Below, piece after piece: positions 44,385-55,237 of a stretch of 64,000 nucleotides of DNA. The stretch is from the NCBI RefSeq assembly GCF_009932435.1, contig NZ_BJOU01000001.1:620001-684000 (forward strand). The letters run 5' to 3'. The notes under the pieces were generated by a model. It was not told where the DNA came from. It saw only the letters and a list, made by a program, of their open reading frames with translations, and made no database searches. Every line of letters starts with the position of its first letter. The first letter of the stretch is position 1. The DNA comes from Gordonia crocea (GTDB lineage: Bacteria; Actinomycetota; Actinomycetes; Mycobacteriales; Mycobacteriaceae). A program made the position numbers and the translations under genes.

Positions 44385-45190
44385 GGGACGCGCACACGAT
44401 GGGCGGGGTCCAGCGCGTTGCGTACCAGCGCGCCCACGACCGGTGAGAAGGCCATGCCGAGGTGTCCGACGCGGGACTGCGGGCAGACGGTCTGGACGAC
44501 GGTGTTGGTGACGTTGGGCCCGGGTGGCATGAGGGTCACCGGGTACGGGGTGGACACCTCGTCGTTCCGGGTCGCCAGGTTGACATAGCGAACCGTGGGT
44601 TGCCGTGGGCCCCAATAGTTCTGACCGGGCGCTCGGGCCGGCAACCGGTCGGTGATCCCACCGATGCGGCTAGTGCCGCGGCTGGGGGCGGAGACGCCGA
44701 CGATGGTGTCGACGCGCGACGTCCGCAGCTGAGCGACGAGTTGGGCGATGGCGCCGCCCTGGGAATGGCCGACGAAATCGACCTGGCGCGCGCCGGTGGC
44801 GGCCAGGACCCGGTCGAGGAAGCCGGCGACCTGCCGGGCCGAGCGGTCCTTGTCACCCAACCCGCCGGTGTTGCCACTCCAACTGGTCTGCCCGTAGGTG
44901 ACGCTGAAAACGCAGTAGCCGGCGTTGGCGAGCATCGGCGCGAGGTAGCCGAGGTTGGCGGCCTGGTTCATCGCCGTACCGTGCAGCAGGATCACCGGGT
45001 CGCGATCGGAGCGGCAGTGCCACCGGTTGGACCCGGGAGGCGAACTCTGCGCCGATTCCAGATAGTTGGCCGACAGTGCTCCCGGGACGTCGGTGGTCAC
45101 CGGGAACGGGGCCGCCGAGGCGGGGGCCGCGGACAGGGCGGCACACGCCGCAATACCGCTGACGGCGGCGACGAGGGCGGTCATTCGCAT
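44357..45190 (-). CDS. Secreted lipase/esterase
   Basis: A 277-residue exported alpha/beta hydrolase. Signal peptide ~1-26 (TALVAAVSGIAACAALSAAP, cleavage near ASAAP). PVILLHGTAMNQ is the oxyanion loop, FVGHSQGGAIAQL the nucleophile elbow, RNDEVSTPY a probable acid region and GHLGMAF the His region. The extended family includes the lipase at 12346. Start choice among ATG 45199, 45190 and 45184 is uncertain because no strong ribosome site is present. Confidence 0.83.
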   Translation of the reverse strand: MRMTALVAAVSGIAACAALSAAPASAAPFPVTTDVPGALSANYLESAQSSPPGSNRWHCRSDRDPVILLHGTAMNQAANLGYLAPMLANAGYCVFSVTYGQTSWSGNTGGLGDKDRSARQVAGFLDRVLAATGARQVDFVGHSQGGAIAQLVAQLRTSRVDTIVGVSAPSRGTSRIGGITDRLPARAPGQNYWGPRQPTVRYVNLATRNDEVSTPYPVTLMPPGPNVTNTVVQTVCPQSRVGHLGMAFSPVVGALVRNALDPAHRVRVPCGAPEFRG

Positions 45191-45258
45191 GGCCACCATT
45201 GTGCCCGCGGTCGACCGGATCTGCGGGAAACCGGGTCGACCGCGGCAGCAGGCGATCC

Positions 45259-46443
45259 TCAGGCGACGCCGTCGGCCTGCGCGGCCTCGGCCACCGCCTT
45301 CGCGACGGCCGGTGCCACCCGGTCGTCGAGCGGGCTCGGCACGATGTAATCCGGCGCCAGCGCGGCGGCGGCCACCGAGTGGATGGCCTCGGCGGCGGCG
45401 ATCTTCATGTTCTCGGTGATCCGCCGAGCACCGACGTCGAGTGCGCCGGCGAAGACACCGGGGAAGGCCAGCACGTTGTTGATCTGGTTGGGGAAGTCGC
45501 TACGGCCCGTCGCCACGATGGCGGCGTGCTTGCGCGCGACGTCGGGGTGGATCTCGGGATCGGGATTGGACAGCGCGAACACGATCGCACCGTCGTTCAT
45601 CGACGCGATGAGTTCCTCGGCGATCGTCCCGGCAGACACTCCGAGGAAGACGTCGGCGCCGGCGAGGGCCTCGGCGGCCCCGCCGGTGAGCGCGCGGGGG
45701 TTGGTGCGTCCGGCCAGGTCGGCCTTGAACTCGTTGAGGTCGGTGCGGTCGGTGGCGACGATGCCCTTCGAGTCGAGGACGACGACGTCGCCGATCCCGC
45801 AGGCCAGCAGGATGTTGGCGCAGGCGACCCCGGCCGCGCCGGCGCCGGAGATGACCACCTTCAAGTCGGCCAGCTCGCGGTCGAGGACCTTGACCGCTCC
45901 CTTGAGTGCGGCGAGGACGACGATGGCGGTGCCGTGCTGGTCGTCGTGCATGACCGGGCAGTCGAGGGCCTCGATCACGCGGCGCTCGATCTCGAAGCAG
46001 CGCGGTGCGGAGATGTCCTCCAGGTTCACCGCGCCGAACGACGGGCGGAGCCGGATGAGGGTCTCGACGATCTCGTCGGGGTCGTTGGTGTCCAGCACGA
46101 TCGGAATCGAGTTCAGGCCGGCGAAGCTGCGGAACAGCGCCGACTTGCCCTCCATGACCGGGAGCGAGGCGCGGGCGCCGATGTCGCCGAGGCCGAGGAC
46201 CGCCGAACCATCGGACACGACGGCGACGAGCCGGTTCGTCCAGGTGTAGCGGTCGACCAGTTCCGGCTGGGCCGCGATGGCCCGCGACACCTGGGCCACG
46301 CCGGGGGTATACGCGATCGACAGGTCGCGCTGGGTGTTGAGAGGAGATTGGAGCTCCGTGGACAGTTTGCCGCCGACGTGGGAGAGGAAGATCTCCTCGT
46401 CGGTGATCGGCGTGGTCATCGAGCTTTCGTCCGTGCTGGTCAT
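45259..46443 (-). CDS. NAD(P)-dependent malic enzyme
   Basis: A 394-residue decarboxylating malate dehydrogenase of the short bacterial type. Catalytic Tyr in SIAYTPGVAQVSRA, Lys in MEGKSALFRSFAG, metal/acid residues in FGAVNLEDISAPRCFEIE and HDDQHGTAIV. The Rossmann motif is ISGAGAAGVACANILL, and NPDPEI lies in the dinucleotide domain. Converts malate to pyruvate with CO2 release and supplies NAD(P)H. AAGGAA ribosome site before ATG 46443; a second ATG at 46419 is possible. Cofactor preference not determined. Confidence 0.93.
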   Translation of the reverse strand: MTSTDESSMTTPITDEEIFLSHVGGKLSTELQSPLNTQRDLSIAYTPGVAQVSRAIAAQPELVDRYTWTNRLVAVVSDGSAVLGLGDIGARASLPVMEGKSALFRSFAGLNSIPIVLDTNDPDEIVETLIRLRPSFGAVNLEDISAPRCFEIERRVIEALDCPVMHDDQHGTAIVVLAALKGAVKVLDRELADLKVVISGAGAAGVACANILLACGIGDVVVLDSKGIVATDRTDLNEFKADLAGRTNPRALTGGAAEALAGADVFLGVSAGTIAEELIASMNDGAIVFALSNPDPEIHPDVARKHAAIVATGRSDFPNQINNVLAFPGVFAGALDVGARRITENMKIAAAEAIHSVAAAALAPDYIVPSPLDDRVAPAVAKAVAEAAQADGVA

Positions 46444-46716
46444 GGTTCCTTACCGATCGTTCGTTCGTTGCGCGGGGCGTGCGCGGGGTCATCGGGGTGG
46501 TACTGGGGGATTGCCCGCGCGCATCAAAGCCGACGCACACAACGATGGGTGCGAATGGAGTCCGGTCGCCGGGGCTGCGGGTGAGCTGCCAAGCGCCACA
46601 TGCCTGCCTGCGGCGGCGTGGTGGGCCGCCCGTGTCAGACAACTGGTTTGATCTTGCCAGTCTCCACGGGGTGGGGCAACTGCCGGGCCCCGGCAGCGAA
46701 CCTCACTTCTCGCAGG

Positions 46717-47193
46717 TCAACGATGTGCGGCGCTGGGCCGCATCGGCGGGCAAGCGGTATGAGGGATGGTCGCCACCTCGAAATGCCACCACTCATTGGC
46801 ATACGTCCGGCACAGACCCCACCGATTGCCGTTGCGCGCCAACCAGAGTGCGCCGCGCTGAGGTCCGACATCGATGGCCCGGCCGGTCACATGTGTCGAC
46901 CGGTTGGGCGGCAGTACCCATCGGCTCGCGGCCCCCGGACTCCCGTAGGTCGCGATGCCCTCGCGCCACAGCTGGTTCTGTTCGGCCCAGGACCGCTTGC
47001 CCGAGGTGATCCACAAGGGGACGCCCTCGCGGGTGGCCTGCGCTTTGGCCATCCGGTAGGCGGTGGCCAACTGCGGGGTCAGGCCGGTCGTCGTGGACGG
47101 TGCGGCGCCGGCCGGCGCGGCGACGGCGGTGGGGGCGAGCAGGGCCATCCCGAGGACGACGCCGGCAGCGAGGCGGCGGTGGAACAAGGGCAT
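46717..47193 (-). CDS. Secreted VanY-like D,D-carboxypeptidase
   Basis: A 158-residue exported peptidase. Signal peptide ~1-32 (LAAGVVLGMALLAPTAVAAP). The M15B zinc site is present: STHVTGRAIDVG (His and Asp) and EWWHFEV (Glu-Trp-x-His). GKRSWAEQNQLW is the typical substrate-groove segment. It trims peptidoglycan stem peptides outside the membrane. The ATG at 47193 gives the signal peptide start MPLFHRR; the frame continues upstream without support. Confidence 0.9.
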   Translation of the reverse strand: MPLFHRRLAAGVVLGMALLAPTAVAAPAGAAPSTTTGLTPQLATAYRMAKAQATREGVPLWITSGKRSWAEQNQLWREGIATYGSPGAASRWVLPPNRSTHVTGRAIDVGPQRGALWLARNGNRWGLCRTYANEWWHFEVATIPHTACPPMRPSAAHR

Positions 47194-47221
47194 GGCGGCC
47201 TCCGGTGGTCGGGGTGGGGTT

Positions 47222-47284
47222 GAGGGCCCACTCGGCGGATATGAGGGCCCACTCGGCGGATATGAGGGCCCACTCGACGGTAGC
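47222..47284. repeat. Three tandem 21-bp repeats
   Basis: Units start at 47222, 47243 and 47264, each beginning GAGGGCCCACTCGGCGGA; the third diverges after GAGGGCCCACTCG. Units 1 and 2 are identical. The array sits in the divergent promoter region between the VanY-like gene and the MFS gene, each unit containing the palindrome GGGCCC. A partial further copy may be GGCCCTCA on the other strand at about 47292. Confidence 0.85.
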
Positions 47285-47344
47285 GGGTGACGGCCCTCAC
47301 CACGATTTCCGCAGGTCCTCGGAGGCTCGATACGATAGAAAGCC

Positions 47345-48580
47345 GTGACCACGACTACCGCCCCGCCCGCCGCCCGCACCGTCGGTGCCGCGGCCTGGGT
47401 ACCCGTCGGCGGAGCGCTCTTCGTCAGCGCGTGGGGCGGCAACCAGTTCACCCCGCTGCTGGTCATGTACAAGCAGCACGGCCTGTCCGGGGTGGTCGTC
47501 GACACCCTTCTCTTCGTCTACGTCTTCGGTATCGTGCCGGCGTTGCTCATCGGCGGCCCCGCATCGGACCGCTGGGGACGGCGGCCGCTGATGTTGCCGG
47601 CGCCGATCCTGGCCGGCCTCGGGTCGGTGGCACTGGCCATGGGCGCCGACTCGGTCCTGCTCCTCAGCATCGGCCGGCTGCTGAGCGGTGTCGCCCTCGG
47701 CCTGGCGATGGCCGTCGGCGGATCATGGGTGGCCGAGCTCTCCCGCGCCGCCGGCACCCCGATCGGCGTCGGTGCCCGCCGCGCCACGATGTGCCTGACC
47801 GCCGGCTTCGGGGTCGGGGCCGCCGTCGCCGGCGTTGCCGCCCAATGGGGCCCCTGGCCGACGGTGCTGCCCTACATGGTGACCGTGGCGCTGGCCGCGG
47901 TGTCCTCCGCAACGCTGTGGCGCGTCCCGGAGACCCGTTTCCGCGACGCGGAGCGGACCACCAGCCTCCTCGCCGACCTGACGATCCCCTCGGCGCTGAC
48001 CGCCCGGTTCCTCCTCGTCGTCGCGCCGGTGGCCCCGTGGGTGTTCGGCGCCTGCGCAATCGCGTATGCGATCCTGCCCGACCTGCTGAGCGATCACACC
48101 TCGATGCCCATCGCGCTCGCCGCGGCGTGCTGCGTCATCGGGCTGGCCGCCGGATTCGGCATCCAGTCCGTCGGGCGCCGGATCGACCGGCCCAACAGCG
48201 TGCGCGGCATGGTCGTGGCGCTGGTCGTACTCGCCGCGGGGCTGGGAATGGCGATCGCCGCCGAGGCGACGCGCAGCATCCCGGTCGCCTTGTTCGCCGC
48301 GGCCGTCCTCGGCTGCGGATACGGGATGGCGCTGATCGGCGGGCTCCTCGAGGTGCAGCGCATCGCCGGTCCCGACGACCTCGGCGGGCTCACCGCGGTC
48401 TTCTACGCGCTCACCTACATCGGCTTCGGCTCACCGGCGCTGCTGGCCTGGCTGGCCCAGCGGTACCCGTCGCTGGACTACCGGCAGTTCTTCCTGTTCG
48501 GATTGGTCATGATCGTCGTCGGGCTGGTTGCCGTCCTCGTCGGCGGCCGGGTCCATCGCCGAGCGGCGACGAATCCGTAG
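47345..48580 (+). CDS. MFS transporter
   Basis: A 411-residue major facilitator with about 12 hydrophobic segments. The signature between helices 2 and 3 is GGPASDRWGRRPLM. An Arg/Glu pair lies in ATLWRVPETRFRDAE in the central loop, and GRRIDRPNS is the equivalent loop in the second half. Drug-efflux-like by sequence style, substrate unknown. GTG start; TACGAT lies 9 bp upstream, so the transcript may be nearly leaderless. Ten bp before galE. Confidence 0.88.
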   Translation: MTTTTAPPAARTVGAAAWVPVGGALFVSAWGGNQFTPLLVMYKQHGLSGVVVDTLLFVYVFGIVPALLIGGPASDRWGRRPLMLPAPILAGLGSVALAMGADSVLLLSIGRLLSGVALGLAMAVGGSWVAELSRAAGTPIGVGARRATMCLTAGFGVGAAVAGVAAQWGPWPTVLPYMVTVALAAVSSATLWRVPETRFRDAERTTSLLADLTIPSALTARFLLVVAPVAPWVFGACAIAYAILPDLLSDHTSMPIALAAACCVIGLAAGFGIQSVGRRIDRPNSVRGMVVALVVLAAGLGMAIAAEATRSIPVALFAAAVLGCGYGMALIGGLLEVQRIAGPDDLGGLTAVFYALTYIGFGSPALLAWLAQRYPSLDYRQFFLFGLVMIVVGLVAVLVGGRVHRRAATNP

Positions 48581-48590
48581 ACTGCCCACC

Positions 48591-49612
48591 ATGCGTGTTC
48601 TCCTCACCGGCGGGGCCGGATACATCGGTGCGCACACCGCGGTCGAATTGGTCGCCGCCGGGCATGAGGCGGTGATCTTCGACGACTTCTCCTGCTCGAG
48701 TCCGGTCGCCATCGGCCGCATCAACGAGATCACCGGCACGACGGTGCCGTTCCGCGAGATCGATGTGACCGACGCCGACGCCGTGCGCGCCGGAATCGAG
48801 GAGACCGGGCCTTTCGACGCGATCATCCACCTCGCCGCGCGCAAGGCAATCGGCGAATCGGTCAGCATGCCGCTGGAGTACTACGCGAACAACGTCGGGT
48901 CGACGCTGGTCATGCTGGGCGCGATGCGCGACCACGGGATCGGCACCTTCCTGTTCTCCGGCACCGGCACCGTCTACACCCACCAAGAGGACCTCCCGTT
49001 TGTGGAGACCTCCCGCACCGGGCTCGACCTGCCCAACCCGTACAGCAAGTCCAAGCGGATGTGCGAAGAAGTCATGCGCGACTTCGCCCGGACCGATCCG
49101 GACAAGCGACTCATCGGACTGCGGTACTTCAACCCCATCGGCGCCCATGACAGCGGACTGATCGGCGAGGATCCGCAGGGTATCCCCAACAACCTGATGC
49201 CCATCGTCGCGCGGGTGGCCGCCGGGATCCTGCCGCAGGTGAGCGTGTTCGGCCGCGACTACGACACCGCCGACGGCACCGCGCTGCGCGACTACATCCA
49301 CGTCGTCGACCTCGCGAAAGGCCACCTCGCGGCCATCGAGAACGCCGAGCCGGGCATGGCGTTCTTCAACCTGGGGACCGGGCGGCCGTCGAGCGTCCTC
49401 GAACTCATCGCGGCTTTCGAGGCCGCCTCCGGGGCGACCGTCCCCACCGTCGACGCCCCGCGTCGGCCGGGGGACGCCCAGGCCACCTATTGTCTGCCCG
49501 ACAAGGCGCACGCCCAGTTGGGCTGGGCGGCCGAATGCGGGATTGAACGCGCCTGCCGCGACTACTGGCGCTGGCAAGAGCGGAACCCGGAAGGCTACCG
49601 GTCCGCCGAGGC

Positions 49613-49616
<4 letters not shown>
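48591..49616 (+). CDS. galE: UDP-glucose 4-epimerase
   Basis: A 341-residue extended SDR epimerase. NAD motif LLTGGAGYIGAHTAVELV, Ser region FSGTGTVY and catalytic YSKSK. HLAARKAIGESV and RYFNPIGAH are GalE-type. It interconverts UDP-glucose and UDP-galactose, feeding arabinogalactan and other envelope glycans. Closest in position to Rv3634c (recalled). Its stop overlaps the following ATG (ATGA). Confidence 0.93.
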
Positions 49617-52821
<3,205 letters not shown>

Positions 52822-52824
52822 CGC

Positions 52825-53451
52825 ATGGAGATTCGCGAACTGTCCGTCAACGGTGCCTGGGAGTTCACGCCGGTTCAGCACGGTGACAGCAGAGGGGTGT
52901 TCCTCGAGGCGTTCAAAGCCCCGCTGCTGGCGGAGGTGATCGGCCACGATCTGGACCTGGCGCAGGTCAACGTGTCGGTGTCGGCGGCCGGTTCGGTGCG
53001 CGGCGTCCACTTCGCCGATGTGCCGCCCGGACAGGCCAAGTACGTCACGTGCGTCGCCGGTGCCGTGCTCGACGTCATCGTCGACATCCGGGTCGGCTCA
53101 CCGACTTTCGGCCACCACGACACCGTTCTCCTCGACGACACCGACCGCCGCGCGGTGTACCTGGCCGAAGGGCTGGGGCATGCGTTCTGCTCACTCGCCG
53201 ACGGCTCGACCGTCGCCTATCTGTGCTCCACCGGCTACAACCCGGGCGCCGAGCACGGCGTCAACCCGATGGATCCGGCGCTGGGGATCGACTGGCCGAC
53301 CACCGCGCGCGACGGCTCACGGCTGACATTCGAGTTGTCGGCGAAGGACACCGCGGCACCGACCTTGGCCCAAGCCCGCGAACAGGGATTGTTGCCCGAG
53401 TACGACGCGGTCGTGGCCTATCTGGCGCAGCGAGCCCTGCTCGACCAGTAG
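52825..53451 (+). CDS. rmlC: dTDP-4-dehydrorhamnose 3,5-epimerase
   Basis: A 208-residue cupin epimerase. The catalytic His is in GSVRGVHFADVPPGQAKYV, and the Tyr region is YLCSTGYNPGAEHGVNPMD. DIRVGSPTFGHH and GLGHAFCSL are family motifs. Immediately downstream of rmlA in one operon. No rmlD is present in the window. Confidence 0.95.
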   Translation: MEIRELSVNGAWEFTPVQHGDSRGVFLEAFKAPLLAEVIGHDLDLAQVNVSVSAAGSVRGVHFADVPPGQAKYVTCVAGAVLDVIVDIRVGSPTFGHHDTVLLDDTDRRAVYLAEGLGHAFCSLADGSTVAYLCSTGYNPGAEHGVNPMDPALGIDWPTTARDGSRLTFELSAKDTAAPTLAQAREQGLLPEYDAVVAYLAQRALLDQ

Positions 53452-53499
53452 CAGCCCTTATTCCGACAATTCGGACATCGACCGCGGGTGGGGGTCGCC

Positions 53500-53530
53500 C
53501 GGGCGTACGGTTCGCCTACCCGTGGAGGCG
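53500..53530 (+). promoter_or_regulatory. Upstream element of lipoprotein 1 (copy A)
   Basis: Contains GGCGTACGGTTCGCCTACCC followed by GTGGAGGCG, nearly identical to the element before lipoprotein 2 (54144-54173). CGCCT/AGGCG can form a short hairpin. It lies 33 bp upstream of the ATG, so it is probably promoter/leader sequence duplicated together with the gene. Confidence 0.5.
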
Positions 53531-53562
53531 GTGGGCCTTCACCCGCACCGTGGAGGTCGATC

Positions 53563-54063
53563 ATGGCCGGAAGGCGTCGTCGGAGGATTTTGGGTGGCGT
53601 GGCGGCCGCGGGGCTGACACTGGCCCTTGTTGGCGCGTGTGGCTCGGAGGACCCTGCACCGTACCGGGAATCGTTGAGCGCCACGCAGGCTGCCCAGGCC
53701 ACACGGGCGGCCAACGAGCAGTTCATGCGCGACTACATGCAGACCGGGGCGTTGTCGGCGGTGCAGCCCGGGCCCGCCAGGGCAAAGATCGTCGACGAGT
53801 TCGGCCGCAAGACGTGCCCGGGTTCGCCGGCGGCAGAAAACCTCGTCCGCCTCCGGGCGGCGATGGACCGGTTCACCTACGTCCCCGGTGTCCACGCGGA
53901 GGTTGTCGGAGTGTTCTCGGAGAGAGGGAAGGACGCCAGTGTCATCGCGATCGCGCGGGACGTCGATCCGGCTAAGAAGACGAAGCCGGCGTCGAAGGTC
54001 TTCCGGGTGGAACTAGGCGAGAATGCGGGCAAGACCTGTGTGCGGAAAGAGACGACGCTCTGA
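53563..54063 (+). CDS. Lipoprotein 1 of a tandem paralogous trio
   Basis: A 166-residue lipoprotein: basic start (AGRRRRR), hydrophobic segment and lipobox LVGAC (lipidated Cys ~26). The mature part opens with a heptad-like helix (YRESLSATQAAQATRAANEQF), then TCPGSPAAENL, AEVVGVFSERG and GKTCVRKE. These four blocks recur in the next two genes. Two mature cysteines (CPGS and TC near the C-terminus) are conserved in all three and may form a disulfide. GGAGG ribosome site before ATG 53563. No known domain recognised. Confidence 0.8.
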   Translation: MAGRRRRRILGGVAAAGLTLALVGACGSEDPAPYRESLSATQAAQATRAANEQFMRDYMQTGALSAVQPGPARAKIVDEFGRKTCPGSPAAENLVRLRAAMDRFTYVPGVHAEVVGVFSERGKDASVIAIARDVDPAKKTKPASKVFRVELGENAGKTCVRKETTL

Positions 54064-54143
54064 CCGGCGGATTCGTTGCGTCTCGCCACTATCGAAAGTT
54101 TTCCCGTTGAAAGCTTGAATGTTCAGACTCTGGGTCGGTCTCG

Positions 54144-54173
54144 GGCGTACTGTTCGCCTACCCGTGTAGGCGC
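54144..54173 (+). promoter_or_regulatory. Upstream element of lipoprotein 2 (copy B)
   Basis: GGCGTACTGTTCGCCTACCC then GTGTAGGCG. CGCCTAC and GTAGGCG form a perfect 7-bp stem with a CCGT loop. It matches copy A at 53500-53530 in all but two positions over about 29 bp, at a comparable distance from the start codon. Confidence 0.5.
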
Positions 54174-54204
54174 CCGGCCTCGCAGGTGGTCGAGGAGGAT
54201 GACG

Positions 54205-54714
54205 ATGACCGAAAAGCGCCGTAGGGGAGCGTGTTTGGCGGCGGTACTCGCGGCGGTGGCGGCTGGAGCCGTTGTCACCGGCTGCGGGAGCGACGAGGCG
54301 GCGAACTATCAATCCCAGTTGAGCTCGGTGCAGGCCAAACAGGCGACGGCCGAGTCCAACGAGAAGTTCGCCACCGAAATCGTCCAGGGGGACCAGCACC
54401 TCAACAACGTCGCGGGTGCGGCCCGGATGGCGGAGTTCGATGCGTTGGCCGCCAAGATGTGCCCCGGTTCGACGGCCGCGAAGCGATTGGCCAAGCTGAA
54501 GTCGGACGGCAAGGTGGAGGGCTTCGGCTACTTCCCGGCCAAGAAGACCGAGATCGTCGGGGCGTGGACCGAGAAGGATCCTAACAACGTCATGGTCGTC
54601 GCGACCAACCGCTTCCCTGAAGACTCGCAGGCCAAGAAGTCGACCATGGCGATCCGGGTCAGTCTCGGTGCCGACGGCGGTCGCACCTGCGCGCAAGACA
54701 TGACACGACAGTGA
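54205..54714 (+). CDS. Lipoprotein 2 of a tandem paralogous trio
   Basis: A 169-residue lipoprotein with lipobox VVTGC. The mature blocks are YQSQLSSVQAKQATAESNEKF, here shortened to its core QLSSVQAKQATAESN, then MCPGSTAAKRL, TEIVGAWTEKDPNN and GRTCAQDM. All align with those of its neighbours, including both cysteines. GAGGAGG ribosome site 6 bp before ATG 54205. Function unknown; surface exposure at the membrane is expected. Confidence 0.8.
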   Translation: MTEKRRRGACLAAVLAAVAAGAVVTGCGSDEAANYQSQLSSVQAKQATAESNEKFATEIVQGDQHLNNVAGAARMAEFDALAAKMCPGSTAAKRLAKLKSDGKVEGFGYFPAKKTEIVGAWTEKDPNNVMVVATNRFPEDSQAKKSTMAIRVSLGADGGRTCAQDMTRQ

Positions 54715-54724
54715 GGTGAGGGCG

Positions 54725-55237
54725 ATGTCTCAACGGCACCTCGTTCGCGCGTTGGTCGTGACCGCCGTCGGCGCGGGCCTGGCCGTGTCAGTGGTCGGTT
54801 GCGCCTCCGACGACGGCGCGCAGTACCAGACCCAGCTGAGTTCCATCCAGGCCCAGCAGTCGGCGCAGGAGGCCACGGTGGCGGCGGCCCGCGGCTTTAC
54901 CCAGGACCTGGGGCCGGTCTATGCGCTCCCGCCGGGGCCCGAGCGCGCGAAGTGGTTTGAGAAGTCCATGTCCACCGCCTGCCCGGGATCGGAAACCGCG
55001 AAGGAATATCAGAAGTCGAAAGACACTGGCTGGATCGACCGGCTCCAGCACCAGCCGGGCACCAAGACCGAGGTCATCGGTGCCTTCCCCGACAAGAACC
55101 CAGGCGAGGTCATCGTCGTCGCTCGCACGCTGGGTCTGACTCCGCCGCCGGGACAGAAGTACTTCGCACAGGTCAGTCGCATGACCATCGGTACCAACGC
55201 GGGTAAACCCTGCGTGAGCAAGATTGTCTACCTCTAG
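54725..55237 (+). CDS. Lipoprotein 3 of a tandem paralogous trio
   Basis: A 170-residue lipoprotein with lipobox VVGC. Shared blocks are QLSSIQAQQSAQEAT, ACPGSETAKEY, TEVIGAFPDKNPGE and GKPCVSKI. It starts 10 bp after lipoprotein 2 and has no upstream hairpin copy, so it is probably co-transcribed with it. Its last 4 bp overlap the convergent aminopeptidase gene. Confidence 0.8.
   Translation: MSQRHLVRALVVTAVGAGLAVSVVGCASDDGAQYQTQLSSIQAQQSAQEATVAAARGFTQDLGPVYALPPGPERAKWFEKSMSTACPGSETAKEYQKSKDTGWIDRLQHQPGTKTEVIGAFPDKNPGEVIVVARTLGLTPPPGQKYFAQVSRMTIGTNAGKPCVSKIVYL

Noticed and set aside
46635..46871. 78-codon minus-strand frame overlapping the VanY-like gene
   Set aside because: Different frame from the recognisable peptidase, with no ribosome site or motif.
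47222..47284. CRISPR-like array
   Set aside because: Three directly abutting 21-bp units with no spacers and no cas genes; it is a tandem repeat.
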